From: Liquorilactobacillus satsumensis DSM 16230 = JCM 12392
GTDB taxonomy: Bacteria > Bacillota > Bacilli > Lactobacillales > Lactobacillaceae
Direction: 5' to 3'
DNA length: 64,000 nt
NCBI RefSeq assembly: GCF_001435195.1
Contig: NZ_AZFQ01000053.1
Location: 172,036-236,035, forward strand
Position 1 is the first letter of the stretch. Every line of letters starts with the position of its first letter. Of this stretch, positions 1 to 9,218 are shown in pieces. The translations under genes and the position numbers were made by a program. The notes under the pieces were generated by a model. It worked only from the letters and a program-made list of their open reading frames with translations, did no database searches and was not told the origin of the DNA.

Positions 1-38
1 TTTAATTTTATTTTATAATCTACACCGTCATATGCTGT

Positions 39-533
39 CTAATCCCCTGGTTCACGCAACCAAGGCTGCGCGCTGGTTTCATTTTCAGTTAAAATTCGGT
101 GCATTGTCTTTTGCGCTTGGGGTACAAACATTTTGGGTTCAGGATTCACCGGCACAAACTGCAGATCAAGTGTTTCTGTCCCATCTTTGCGCAATACTCC
201 ACCAACTTTTCTAACTTCAAAACCAACCCCAATCGTTTCTTGTGCATCGCCCCAAGAATTCTTTTGGGTGATATTGGTCGAGATGCCCAAAACACGTGTG
301 ACCTCAACATCCAGATTAGTTTCTTCTTTAAATTCGCGAATTACTGCTTGGGTAGGAGAATCACCATACTCTAAATATCCACCTGGAAACCCCCAACCAA
401 CTTCAGAATCCCAACGTTTCTCCAGTAAAATTGCATCATGTGCTTCATTCCACAAAACACCGTAAGCCGAAACAAAGATCATTCCTTCATGACCCACTTT
501 TTCACGCATTCTTGCTATGTAATTTTTATCCAT
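39..533 (-). CDS. Nudix family hydrolase
   Basis: 164-residue protein of the Nudix superfamily, which hydrolyses nucleoside diphosphates linked to another moiety. The Nudix box lies around residues 51-72: a GG pair, an acidic position at 58 that is Asp where the consensus has Glu, then R66-E67 and E70-E71, so the metal-binding glutamates are present. The start ATG follows an AGAAGGAAG ribosome site. It stands alone on the minus strand; the next gene upstream is the decayed signal peptidase. The substrate cannot be told from sequence; it could be a house-cleaning pyrophosphatase. Family assignment is firm, function is not. Confidence 0.9.
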   Translation of the reverse strand: MDKNYIARMREKVGHEGMIFVSAYGVLWNEAHDAILLEKRWDSEVGWGFPGGYLEYGDSPTQAVIREFKEETNLDVEVTRVLGISTNITQKNSWGDAQETIGVGFEVRKVGGVLRKDGTETLDLQFVPVNPEPKMFVPQAQKTMHRILTENETSAQPWLREPGD

Positions 534-663
534 TGTCGTCTTCCTTCTATGTCAAATAACTTTTAACTTCAGTAACGCAGCTCCATGTATTCATTTTAGC
601 TTACTTTAAATGTGCTTTTCAACATCTTCACTTCTTTAAACTTGCTTCTTTGAATTTTCCCCC

Positions 664-1144
664 TTAATCAACTTCCGCTGCATTTACCTGCACCTGCTTT
701 GCTGCCCAAAATGGGGCTCGCACCACCCCAATTACCTTCTTTTCTGGAACAAAACCGTAATAACGACTGTCATTAGAAATATTTCGATTATCGCCTAAGA
801 CAAAATAGCTATTTTTAGGAACTGTAAATTCCTTATTTTCAAAAATTTTAACTCCGGCAGCTTCCGGATAGCTCGCCTGGCAGCCCAATTACCCGCTTAA
901 CATAGATCGTTTTTGCAGTAGTAGCTTGATTTTTTTCAATTCCCTGTGCATAAAAAGAAATCACTGTATTATGCCTGACTTTTGCTTTATTCAGGCGATA
1001 GACAACTTCATCGTTTCTCAATGTAGGACTCATTGAACTTCCAGCGATTACCTGCATCCCAAAGAATTGGTTAATGATCAATGCCATCACCAGTCCAACT
1101 AAAATGGGAATCACCCAGTCTCCGATCTGTTTAATCCGCCTCAA
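664..1144 (-). pseudogene. lepB: Signal peptidase I, frameshifted and internally deleted
   Basis: Remnant of a type I signal peptidase (family S26). The first part has one N-terminal membrane segment, the catalytic-serine motif GSSMSP and the general-base lysine motif KRVIGLPG. The frame then closes at about 848. The C-terminal part, with the VLGDNRN box and SNDSRYYG, continues in another frame down to 664. The segment normally found between the lysine motif and the GDNR box is much shorter than in the family, so a deletion of roughly 30 codons accompanies the frameshift near 870. The best start is TTG at 1144, since AAGGAGTAGGGAG precedes it; an upstream TTG at 1171 is weaker. Another copy elsewhere must supply secretion. 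Confidence 0.8.
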
Positions 1145-1412
1145 TTTATTCTCCCTACTCCTTCTTTGCAAACTGCCAACTGCTCTTTCTAGTCTGTTTA
1201 GTTTGCTTTTCCAACTCTTTCAAGTATATCTTGCAACTGATAGAATTTCAATTTGCTCAGCATTTCACCAACCTATGCGGATAAAATTCAAAATTATTTA
1301 TTTAAATAAGCGTAAAGAAACATGCTTTTTTTTAAATAAAATGATCTGTATCCATCAAAAGTAAGGATTAGTTCTAGGATAAGCGTAAAAGGTCTATTTT
1401 GGGGGCAGAAAA

Positions 1413-2402
1413 TTGCAGCAAAGAAAAAAAGAATTACAGCGCACACACCAGTTCCTGCACAAGCATGCAGCACTGTGGTGTGGTTTATTAGTAACTTTAT
1501 TACTCATGGTGGCGGCTGGTATGCTGGTGTGGCACCAATTAAATCCTAAAACCCATTTCAATAATCTAAAAACGGTCGCGCACAATCACACTCAGGTCCA
1601 TCAGGCCAAAGGGACCTTTAATATCTTGGTAATTGGATCTGATGAACGGAAAAATCAAGTTAGCGGCCATACCGATTCCATGTTGTTAGTCCATGCTGAT
1701 CTAACTAAAAAGCACTACACCATTATGAGTATTCCACGTGACTCACGCATCTACTTAAATAACTTTGGGTATACAAAATTAACTAGCGTACAAGCTGTCT
1801 ATCAAGCAAAGTATGGTGCTAAACAAGGTGCTTTTCGGGCTGTCCAAGCAATTTCAAGTTATCTAGATGTTCCTGTGAATTATTATTTAGAAACTAATTA
1901 TACGGGTTTTCGTTCTATGGTTCACGCAGTTGGGGGAATTACCATGAATGTGCCTTTCAATGTCACTCTCACGCATCCATGGTATGCTGAAGATTATAAT
2001 AAGTTGATTACTGCTGGAAATCACAAATTAACTGCTAAGATGGTCACCGAAATTGTTCATGAACGCGATTCGGTACCTGGAACAGATTTTGGACGTCAAC
2101 GCCTTCAAGAAGCTGCCCTGCTTGGGATTGGAAATAAGATCAGCGATCCGCTTAACGCTTTCAAAGTCCCAGCACTCGTCAGTTCAATTTCACAATTTCT
2201 TGTTGCCACTAATATGAGTAAAACCGATATGATTAGTATTGGGTTGGCTATGAAAAGTAATTTTAATGCTAAAAAACAAGTCCGTTATTTACAGCTTCAA
2301 GGAAAAGACACGGTTCTTTATGATGATGTATTGCAAAATTACAATGATGAAATCGTCCTTGAACGTTCGCAGTTGCACAAAATCATCACACAAGATTTTT
2401 AA
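1413..2402 (+). CDS. LytR-CpsA-Psr (LCP) family cell-wall ligase
   Basis: 329-residue membrane-anchored protein of the LCP family, which transfers undecaprenyl-linked polymers such as teichoic acid or capsule onto peptidoglycan. A short basic N-terminus precedes one transmembrane helix (about residues 20-42). The LCP domain has the motifs VIGSDER, HTDSMLLVH, IPRDSRIYL and, further on, HERDSVPGTDFGRQRRLQ-like arginines that bind the lipid pyrophosphate. The start is TTG at 1413 behind GGGGG. The gene ends at a strong terminator shared with the convergent uppP gene, a fitting neighbour because UppP recycles the same lipid carrier. Confidence 0.92.
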   Translation: MQQRKKELQRTHQFLHKHAALWCGLLVTLLLMVAAGMLVWHQLNPKTHFNNLKTVAHNHTQVHQAKGTFNILVIGSDERKNQVSGHTDSMLLVHADLTKKHYTIMSIPRDSRIYLNNFGYTKLTSVQAVYQAKYGAKQGAFRAVQAISSYLDVPVNYYLETNYTGFRSMVHAVGGITMNVPFNVTLTHPWYAEDYNKLITAGNHKLTAKMVTEIVHERDSVPGTDFGRQRLQEAALLGIGNKISDPLNAFKVPALVSSISQFLVATNMSKTDMISIGLAMKSNFNAKKQVRYLQLQGKDTVLYDDVLQNYNDEIVLERSQLHKIITQDF

Positions 2403-2423
2403 AGGAATCCCGTCTTTAACATA

Positions 2424-2477
2424 AAAAGCTGCATGTGCACTTTGGTTTGTACCAAAGATTGCACATGCAGTTTTTTT
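2424..2477. terminator. Bidirectional terminator between LCP gene and uppP
   Basis: A long hairpin (CTGCATGTGCA paired with TGCACATGCAG, inner arms TTTGGT and ACCAAA) is followed by seven T on the plus strand and has A-rich sequence on the other side. It lies between the convergent LCP and uppP genes. Confidence 0.85.
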
Positions 2478-2500
2478 ACTCAAATTCGCCTTAATTACTT

Positions 2501-3316
2501 TTATGCCAAAGACTTAAATAACAAGACTCCGGCACCCATCACAATACAATATAGCGAAAAAGGCCCCATCGTATTGATTTCTTTGCGGTTGAACCAATGC
2601 ATCAGAAAGTAAACACTTAAAAATGCAAAAAAGCCTGCGACAACGCCACCCGTCACCGAAAGTCCTAATAGTCCCGCCGGATGATGTTGAATTAGTTTAG
2701 GAATCTCTAACACTGCTGCCCCGGCAATCACTGGTGTTGCCAGTAACATTGAAAATCTAGCAGATTCTTCATTTGAAAGCCCCAGCCAAAATCCGGCTGT
2801 CATGCTAGAACCCGAGCGTGAAAATCCTGGAATCAATGCAAAAGATTGAAAGATGCCCACGATAACTGCTTGCCACCAGGTCAACTCTTCCAGCTTCTTG
2901 GTTCCTTTTTGTCGAAAACGTTCTCCCAAAAATAACAGGACCCCATTCACTATTAAGAAACTCGCTGCAAGTCCAACATTACTAAAGGCTTCGGTAATCC
3001 TCTTTTCAAACAATGCACCTAAAATAACCGCCGGAATTGTTCCCACAACGATTAACATCAGTGTCTTTTTTGAATCCCGTGTAAAAAGTGAACGAATAAT
3101 CTGATACCAGTCTTTTCGAAAATACAATAATAATGCAAGCGTAGTCCCCACATGCATCATTACGACAAACTCCAAGAAGTTATTCTTCAAAAACTCTTCA
3201 CTAAGATTCCAACCAAATATGTACGGTACGATCACTGAATGTGCGACACTGCTGATTGGAAAAAGTTCTGAAATTCCCTGCACGATCGCTAAAATAATTG
3301 TTTGTAAAAAATTCAT
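2501..3316 (-). CDS. uppP: Undecaprenyl-diphosphatase (BacA/UppP)
   Basis: Integral membrane phosphatase that turns undecaprenyl pyrophosphate into the monophosphate, recycling the lipid carrier for peptidoglycan and giving bacitracin tolerance. The first family motif is seen as QGISELFPISSVAH near residues 13-26 and the second as PGFSRSGSS in the middle; both line the active site. About seven or eight hydrophobic segments. The start is set at ATG 3316 because AAGGGGGAAG lies six bases upstream; the longer frame to 3343 has no such site. The length of 271 residues is normal. Confidence 0.95.
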   Translation of the reverse strand: MNFLQTIILAIVQGISELFPISSVAHSVIVPYIFGWNLSEEFLKNNFLEFVVMMHVGTTLALLLYFRKDWYQIIRSLFTRDSKKTLMLIVVGTIPAVILGALFEKRITEAFSNVGLAASFLIVNGVLLFLGERFRQKGTKKLEELTWWQAVIVGIFQSFALIPGFSRSGSSMTAGFWLGLSNEESARFSMLLATPVIAGAAVLEIPKLIQHHPAGLLGLSVTGGVVAGFFAFLSVYFLMHWFNRKEINTMGPFSLYCIVMGAGVLLFKSLA

Positions 3317-3618
3317 TGTTTCTTCCCCCTTATGCAGTCTCATTGTAACCTAATGACCGCCACAATCAGGTAATTACTAAGGTTTCTTAAACAGATTTGC
3401 ATTATTTTATAAATCTTTAAGCTATTATGCAAACATACCCGCCGTTGCCACTTTCCAAGTTATCAAAGTTGATTTTAAATAAGTCTAACAATTCAGAAAA
3501 AAAGCCTTATCGTGGTTCTTCAGTATATTTCAGCGTATATTAACTGTGTACAACCATTACGCCATCAGGCGGCTGAAAAGTACTGGTTTTAAAATCAAGC
3601 AAGAGAGAGGATTCGGTA
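3317..3618. other. Intergenic region between uppP and dsdA
   Basis: No coding frame or recognised RNA was found. It must hold the promoters of the divergent uppP and dsdA genes. No convincing operator was identified. Confidence 0.5.
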
Positions 3619-4914
3619 ATGATGGATACGCGATCACTAATTAAAAAATACCCACAAGTACGTGCTCTAATGAATAAAAATCCGCTTTTTTGGCGTAACC
3701 CTGATTACGGACAGCAAGCTGCTTTGCCATTCTCTCAAGCAGATCTTTTTGATGCAGTTGCACGCTGGGAACGCTTTGCTCCTTATCTAGAAAGAACTTT
3801 TCCAGAAACAATTGCAACACATGGAATCATTGAGTCACCCTTAATTCGACTTGAGCACCTGCAGGAAAGCTGGACCGAGCTCAATTCCTTGGGACTAAAC
3901 GGAAAACTTTTTCTCAAGGCTGACAATCAGCTACCGATTTCTGGGTCAATCAAATCTCGTGGTGGAATCTATGAGATTTTAAAATTTGCTGAACAGATTG
4001 CTATGGTTGAAGCAGATCTCGTCTATCAGGACAATTATCAAATCTTAGCTTCTGCTAAATATCGCAAACTTTTCGCAAACTACGGCGTAATTGTCACTTC
4101 AACTGGAAACCTTGCACTAGGCGTCGGTATCGTAGCAGCTGCTTTTGGCTTCAAAACTACTGTTTATATGTCACATGATGCTCGCCAATGGAAAAAGGAC
4201 AAATTACGCGCAAATGGAGTCACAGTCAAGGAATTCACAACAGATTTTTCCCACGTCATTACCCAAGCCAGAGCAGATGCCAGCCGTGATCCGCGAATTC
4301 ACTTCGTCGATGATGAAGGTTCAGCTGACCTTTTCTTAGGATACGCCGTTGCAGCTGTTCATTTGCAAAAGCAGCTCCAGCAACACCATATTAAAGTTGA
4401 CTCAACTCACCCAGTTGTCGTCTATCTGCCCGCTGGTGTCGGCGGTAGTCCGAGTGGAGTCACCTTTGGTTTAAAAACCATCATTGGGCCCAATATTCAT
4501 GCGGTCTTTTGTGAACCAACCCACGTTCCTTCTGTCACTTTAGGAATGATGACTAAGCTGAATGATCAAATCTGCGTGCAAGATATTGGTCTGGATGGCT
4601 TAACTGCTGCTGACGGTTTAGCCGTTAGCCGACCTTCACGCTTAGCTGGCAACATCATGCGAACCCTGCTTTTCGGCAGCGTCACATTTGCAGAGCCTGA
4701 TATCTTTCGTTACGTCGCACAGTTGATGGATACGCAGCAAATCGCGGTTGAACCTTCAGCTGCTGCGGGTTTCACCGCAATTCCTACGATTACCAAAAAT
4801 GTCTCTGCATTCAATACCCCAGATACAACTCATATTGTCTGGGCCACAGGTGGCAATCTGCTTCCTGAAAACGAAAAAATTGCTAATTACATTCAAGGAA
4901 AAGCTTTACTATGA
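3619..4914 (+). CDS. dsdA: D-serine ammonia-lyase (D-serine dehydratase)
   Basis: 431-residue PLP enzyme that converts D-serine to pyruvate and ammonia. The PLP lysine lies in SGSIKSRGG (K112), and the glycine-rich phosphate-binding loop is PAGVGGSPSG in the second half; both are typical of DsdA rather than threonine dehydratase. Length matches the family (about 430-440). The start ATG follows GAGAGAGGA. No dsdC or dsdX neighbour is present, so regulation is unclear. It probably detoxifies D-serine or feeds pyruvate. Confidence 0.93.
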   Translation: MMDTRSLIKKYPQVRALMNKNPLFWRNPDYGQQAALPFSQADLFDAVARWERFAPYLERTFPETIATHGIIESPLIRLEHLQESWTELNSLGLNGKLFLKADNQLPISGSIKSRGGIYEILKFAEQIAMVEADLVYQDNYQILASAKYRKLFANYGVIVTSTGNLALGVGIVAAAFGFKTTVYMSHDARQWKKDKLRANGVTVKEFTTDFSHVITQARADASRDPRIHFVDDEGSADLFLGYAVAAVHLQKQLQQHHIKVDSTHPVVVYLPAGVGGSPSGVTFGLKTIIGPNIHAVFCEPTHVPSVTLGMMTKLNDQICVQDIGLDGLTAADGLAVSRPSRLAGNIMRTLLFGSVTFAEPDIFRYVAQLMDTQQIAVEPSAAAGFTAIPTITKNVSAFNTPDTTHIVWATGGNLLPENEKIANYIQGKALL

Positions 4915-5086
4915 AAGTAGTAAACAGCGTTAATTCTCGTGCTGCAATTAAAAAGTAAAAATTTCAAAAATAAAGCTGTAGGCGTCCAAATAAGAAAATA
5001 TACTAAAAAAAGACCGCGCCTTTAGAAATAACACAACGCTCTGTTATTCCCAAATTCACGAATCCTTTTGTTCAATTATTCAGTAA

Positions 5087-5857
5087 TTACTCAAAAAACA
5101 ATTGTGCCTCTCCTAATTTAATTGACTGCCCTTTTAACTTACCCTGCGCACCTGTAAAATGAAGTGTACTCAAATGATTAGCTGTTCCCGCAACAAATTC
5201 AAAAGTTCTTTCTTGGACTGGAACTTCAAAGCCCGCTGAACCTTTGACAACAGAACTTGCCAACAATGTGGCCCATTTTTGTGCAACTTCTTGCGGCCGC
5301 GTAACTGTAAAGGTCGCCGCCACCACTTTCAAGTCGCCTGCTGGATGACTTTGGATTAATTTTTGCTCCCTTAACTGTGCAATCCTTGCGGTGTCTGGAC
5401 TTTGCCAATCAATAAAAAATGGATAAGGCATTCCTTCAATTTGACCATCAATAAAGAAAATTTTCCACCTAATTAATCGCTGCTGCTCATCCAAACGTTC
5501 GCCTTGTTCAATAGGACTGACTGGAATTCCAGCAGCTTTTAGCCGGTGCCACGTAGCTTGCAAATCAGTGCTGCGAATCGCAACCGTATTCAACCGTTGT
5601 CGCTGCTGCTTGAAGTCTTGCACTGCATCATAAACGGCAGCCGCTTCACTGCGGGTGAAAGAATCAGCCTGCTCTTGGTCAAAAACACTGATCAGTTCAA
5701 TATAATTAATCCCAAAATACCCTAATGCGTTAGCAGTGCCCCATGCTTGATGCTTCCCTCCGCGCTGAAAGATAATTCCGTGCTTAGCAAAAAGTTGGAC
5801 TGCTTCGTCCAGCGACTGTACATTAATCATTGAATGATCCCAGTTCAAGTGCTCCAT
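5087..5857 (-). CDS. VOC-family (glyoxalase-like domain) protein
   Basis: 256-residue protein with a vicinal oxygen chelate fold, closest in pattern to the glyoxalase-like domain proteins of Firmicutes. The N-terminal half starts with LNWDHSMINV, where the early His is a likely metal ligand, and contains YFGINYIELIS, whose Glu is another candidate. The second half repeats the fold less clearly. It begins two bases after the proC stop codon, so the two genes are co-transcribed. The reaction is unknown. Confidence 0.75.
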   Translation of the reverse strand: MEHLNWDHSMINVQSLDEAVQLFAKHGIIFQRGGKHQAWGTANALGYFGINYIELISVFDQEQADSFTRSEAAAVYDAVQDFKQQRQRLNTVAIRSTDLQATWHRLKAAGIPVSPIEQGERLDEQQRLIRWKIFFIDGQIEGMPYPFFIDWQSPDTARIAQLREQKLIQSHPAGDLKVVAATFTVTRPQEVAQKWATLLASSVVKGSAGFEVPVQERTFEFVAGTANHLSTLHFTGAQGKLKGQSIKLGEAQLFFE

Positions 5858-5859
5858 TA

Positions 5860-6663
5860 TTAATGTTTCCCTCCTAAGTCTGTTGTCCGTTGAATCGCCG
5901 CTAAAACTGCATTTTGAACTCCAGCTGCAAAGTCACTTGCATCCAATTCATGCTGCGCCGCGATCCCAACCCCACCAGCAGAGTTGTTAATATCTAACAG
6001 TTCATAAGGATGTTTGCCACTGATTTCAAGCATCCGGGCCGCTCCTTTGAGATTCTCTAATGCGACTGCATTGGCCTGTTTTCGCGATAATCCGCCTAGA
6101 ACACCTGCATTGGTCAATGCAATAAAAAAGTTATAAACGTAATTCGGTCCTGCAACTCCATACCCTGTATAAATATCGAGCTGTTCTTCCGGAATGTAAT
6201 CGACTTTGCCAAAGCTCGTTAAAAATGGTTCGATTATTTTTTGATTTGCGCGTGCAGAGCGGGTGACCCCGCTGTATCCAAAACCTGTTTCTGTCAATGT
6301 ATTAGGAATAATCCGCGTCAAGGCTAACTGAACCTTAGTTGCCGCTGCAAGTTGCTGTAAAGTGACTCCGGCAATAATTGAAATCACTTGAGCTCTAGGA
6401 TTTTCTTTGACAATTGTTTTTAAAATTGCATTCCAGTCATCTTGTGGACGAACTCCCAGTAAAATGATTTCTGCTTGCTGCAAAGCTTGGGTTGTCGTCA
6501 CCGCCGCTGTGATATTGTATTTTTGCTGTAAGTAAGTCACCCGTTGTTCATTTATATCAGTTACAAAAGTTGTTTCAGGTGCAAGTGCCTTGTTCTTTAA
6601 GGCAGCACGGATAATCGCTTCAACCATTTGTCCGCCGCCAAAAGCATAGAGTGAAATCGTCAT
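5860..6663 (-). CDS. proC: Pyrroline-5-carboxylate reductase
   Basis: 267-residue NAD(P)H-dependent reductase, last step of proline synthesis. It has an N-terminal Rossmann fold with FGGGQM at residues 8-13, the VRPQD segment at the end of the nucleotide domain, and a C-terminal dimerisation domain with SAGGVGIAAQHELD, matching the family signature where SPGG is more usual. It is followed at once by the VOC gene. A Met-type T-box lies upstream, but a short open frame and its own ribosome site (GGGAGG before ATG) intervene. It is uncertain whether the T-box controls proC. Confidence 0.88.
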   Translation of the reverse strand: MTISLYAFGGGQMVEAIIRAALKNKALAPETTFVTDINEQRVTYLQQKYNITAAVTTTQALQQAEIILLGVRPQDDWNAILKTIVKENPRAQVISIIAGVTLQQLAAATKVQLALTRIIPNTLTETGFGYSGVTRSARANQKIIEPFLTSFGKVDYIPEEQLDIYTGYGVAGPNYVYNFFIALTNAGVLGGLSRKQANAVALENLKGAARMLEISGKHPYELLDINNSAGGVGIAAQHELDASDFAAGVQNAVLAAIQRTTDLGGKH

Positions 6664-6693
6664 GCATCAGACCTCCCAATTCATTTTAATCTT

Positions 6694-6777
6694 CTAGATT
6701 GTAAAGAACTTCAAAAACATCAACCATAACCTTCTTCTAGTACCCAGCAAAGAATCTTTGGGTGTACCACTTGTTAT
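6694..6777 (-). other. Short frame with strong ribosome site after the T-box; possible start-less remnant
   Basis: A near-perfect AAGGAGG at 6786-6792 is followed at normal distance by ATA rather than ATG, then 26 further sense codons to TAG. The peptide has a basic middle and a hydrophobic tail. It may be a small leader peptide, or the decayed start of the methionine gene once served by the T-box. I recognise no homologue. Confidence 0.3.
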
Positions 6778-6857
6778 TACAACCACCTCCTTGAATTTCG
6801 CGATATCTGTTTTACTAAAGCACTTTTTTGCTTATGCACCCACTGGCATTCTTTCAA

Positions 6858-7140
6858 AATAAAAAGCTTCCGGCCTTGACTGCTGAATTGCTAGTCAAGG
6901 GACGAAAGCTTTCGTGTTACCACCCTAGAATCATAACCCACTCACATGAATTACCTCAACGACACCTTTGATGCCAGGGATGATAACGGATCCTTCCGTG
7001 ATCACTGCGTTAACACTAACCAATTCGTTCAGAGTTCATCTTCACAACACCGTTCCTAACTGTCTTTCACCGCACAACAGCTCTCTTTAAAAGAACAAGT
7101 CCTGCTACTCTTCTCTGCATAACTCAACTATTAAGATTAT
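6858..7140 (-). ncRNA. T-box riboswitch, predicted methionine specifier (upstream of proC)
   Basis: Reading the minus strand: Stem I opens with GCAGAG (7113-7118) and carries GAGUA on the 5' side of the specifier loop. The 3' side reads GAAGAUGAAC, placing AUG (7037-7039) at the specifier position by analogy with the GAA-N-codon-purine layout known from glyQS. The T-box sequence AGGGTGGTAACACG lies at 6913-6926, and a long terminator (TTGACT/AGTCAA arms) ending in T5 lies at 6861-6914. The T-box is certain; the AUG reading is good but inferred. Methionine control is odd before a proline gene. Confidence 0.87.
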
Positions 7141-7192
7141 CATTGATAATATCACTAAAATTCAGATTTGCAAGCGTCACTTTCTAAAATAA

Positions 7193-8440
7193 TCATTTAG
7201 CTTTTGCTGGAAATATCCAGTTAGCAATTATTTTACGTTGCACAAGCAGCACCACACTCACTAAAAATAGCGCTAAAAGCCCACATGCCGGAAATCCCCA
7301 ACTACCAGCAGCTAAGTCCATTACTGCGCCAACATACAAACTTCCAAGTGGGGTTGTTCCTTGATTCAATAAGACATAAACACTCATAATCCGCCCACGA
7401 AGTTCATGCGGAATTCCAACTTGAAATGAAGCATTGGATTGATTTAAGAAAATCATATTACAAAAACCGAGTAAGATCATTATCACGCTTGCCAGCCAAA
7501 AGCTCCGGACAAACAGCATCAAGGATTGCAAAAGCATTGTTCCAAACGAAACAACTAGGTAGAGGCGGCGATTAAGTCCATACCGCGCTAAATAACTCAT
7601 AATAAAAGCGGCCGCAAGTGAACCGATTCCAGTCGCAGAAAGCAAGTTGGCATAGGTTTGTGACCCAGCGTGCAGCACTTCTTCAGCATAGATTGGAATG
7701 ATTACGTTGTTGTTGAAATTCAACGTGCTGATAATCAACATCATAGTCGCAACTAATTTGAGCTCCGAATGCGAAAGGACATAGTGAATTCCTGCCAAAA
7801 TATCACGTAGCATTTGAGGCCTTTTATGTGTCTGAATAACTGCAGGAATATTCTCGATGCGCGCTAACCCAAAAATAACAGCTAGATAACTCACGGTATT
7901 AATAAAAAAACACCACGTGATTCCAAACTGCACCATCAAAATTCCAGCAAGAGCTGGACCGGCAATTTTTGCCAAATTAAAAATCGACGAATTCAGCGAA
8001 ATTCCATTTAACAAATCTTTTTTGCCCACTAATTCAACTACGAATGACTGCCTCGTTGGTGTGTCAAAGCTTTGTAAAATTCCCATCCCAAATGCAATTG
8101 CCAGAATTTGCCAGTACTGTACTACTTTAAAATAGACGATCAAAGTCATTAAAGCTCCTAAAACTAAAAAGCCACACTGAGTTATCAGCAAAAGCGTCCG
8201 TTTGGGAAAACGATCAATCAGCGTCCCCGCTATTAAAGTTAATCCAAGCAGCGGTAAAAATTGACAAGCTGCCAGCAAACCCACTAAAAATGCAGATTTG
8301 GTCATTTGATAAACCAACCAAGTCTGAGAAGTTCGTTGAATCCAAGTGCCCATAACTGAAATACACTGTCCAGTCCAAAAATAGCGAAAATTTCGCGATC
8401 TAAGTGCCGCAAAGGTATTTGCAAAAAAATGAGTCTGCAT
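7193..8440 (-). CDS. MFS transporter (EntS/MFS_3-like exporter)
   Basis: 415-residue major facilitator with about 12 membrane helices. N-terminal motif FRYFWTGQCISVMGTWIQRTSQTWLVY and the loop GTLIDRFPKRTLLL match the EntS/MdtG-like subgroup (MFS_3), which exports siderophores or drugs by proton antiport. It stands alone; its product and the T-box share no direction-specific link. Substrate unknown. Confidence 0.85.
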   Translation of the reverse strand: MQTHFFANTFAALRSRNFRYFWTGQCISVMGTWIQRTSQTWLVYQMTKSAFLVGLLAACQFLPLLGLTLIAGTLIDRFPKRTLLLITQCGFLVLGALMTLIVYFKVVQYWQILAIAFGMGILQSFDTPTRQSFVVELVGKKDLLNGISLNSSIFNLAKIAGPALAGILMVQFGITWCFFINTVSYLAVIFGLARIENIPAVIQTHKRPQMLRDILAGIHYVLSHSELKLVATMMLIISTLNFNNNVIIPIYAEEVLHAGSQTYANLLSATGIGSLAAAFIMSYLARYGLNRRLYLVVSFGTMLLQSLMLFVRSFWLASVIMILLGFCNMIFLNQSNASFQVGIPHELRGRIMSVYVLLNQGTTPLGSLYVGAVMDLAAGSWGFPACGLLALFLVSVVLLVQRKIIANWIFPAKAK

Positions 8441-8638
8441 TATTCACACCCCACTAATTCTGTTCTTTACTTTTACTATCTTAACCCTAACTAGCGCTAT
8501 GGGGCATTTTAAGAACTTTTTTAAGAGACTTAGCTAAGTTTCACTTTTAAAATGGCTGTGCACCTTTTTTAGCTTTACTTTATCTAACAAGCTTAGTGAC
8601 TTATTAAGCCTAGTATCGTGATACAATGCCATTTAACG

Positions 8639-8688
8639 TCAAAAAACAGTCAGACTGAAAATTGCGTTTGCATCTTCAATCTGACTGC
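8639..8688 (-). terminator. Terminator of the cupin gene
   Basis: Hairpin with CAGTCAGA...TCTGACTG arms of about 19 bp with few mismatches, followed on the minus strand by six T. It lies 50 bp after the cupin stop codon. Confidence 0.8.
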
Positions 8689-8738
8689 CTCTCTAATTCC
8701 TAAAATGGACATTTAAACTAGGTAAATTCAGCTAGCAA

Positions 8739-9104
8739 TTAAATCCAAACATCATTTTCCGCGGTCAAAGATCCGGTTGTATCTCCAGTGTTCAATACGC
8801 CCTCTGGTTCAATCAACAAAATTTGGGCTTCTTCTTTTGCATATGGCTTATGCTCTTTTCCTTTTGGAATAACGAACATTTCGCCTGCCGCTAAGTTAAC
8901 GTTGCCATCCCGAAAATCGATTCTAACATTACCTGTGAGAATAATAAAAACTTCATCGGTTGTATCGTGTTTGTGCCACACAAAATCATTTTGAATTTTA
9001 ACAACTTTAAACTGATAATTGTTCATCTGAGCAATAACTTTAGGTGACCATTGCTCAGAAAATTTGTTTAGCTTTTCGTTAAAATTAAGCGCTTGATAAT
9101 TCAT
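8739..9104 (-). CDS. Small cupin-domain protein
   Basis: 121-residue single-domain cupin. The first cupin motif is visible as VWHKHDTTDEVFIILTG (two His and a Glu as metal ligands) and the second as GEMFVIPKGKEHKPYA with the last His. The fold is a small beta barrel, often binding a metal or acting as a sugar or aromatic isomerase, but nothing here indicates a substrate. Transcribed alone, with a terminator. Confidence 0.85.
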   Translation of the reverse strand: MNYQALNFNEKLNKFSEQWSPKVIAQMNNYQFKVVKIQNDFVWHKHDTTDEVFIILTGNVRIDFRDGNVNLAAGEMFVIPKGKEHKPYAKEEAQILLIEPEGVLNTGDTTGSLTAENDVWI

Positions 9105-9218
9105 CTTGTGACCTCCGCAATATTTAGTAATTGTTTTGACATCATCTGTGCCTAAAGACGCTCGCCTACTAGTGCACTTTTTGAATTATACAGGAAACAA
9201 GCTCGGTCTACCTAATTT

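Noticed and set aside
6843-6915. Hairpin first read as a simple terminator for the MFS gene
   Set aside because: It is the terminator arm of the T-box, with AGGGTGG just upstream in the transcript.
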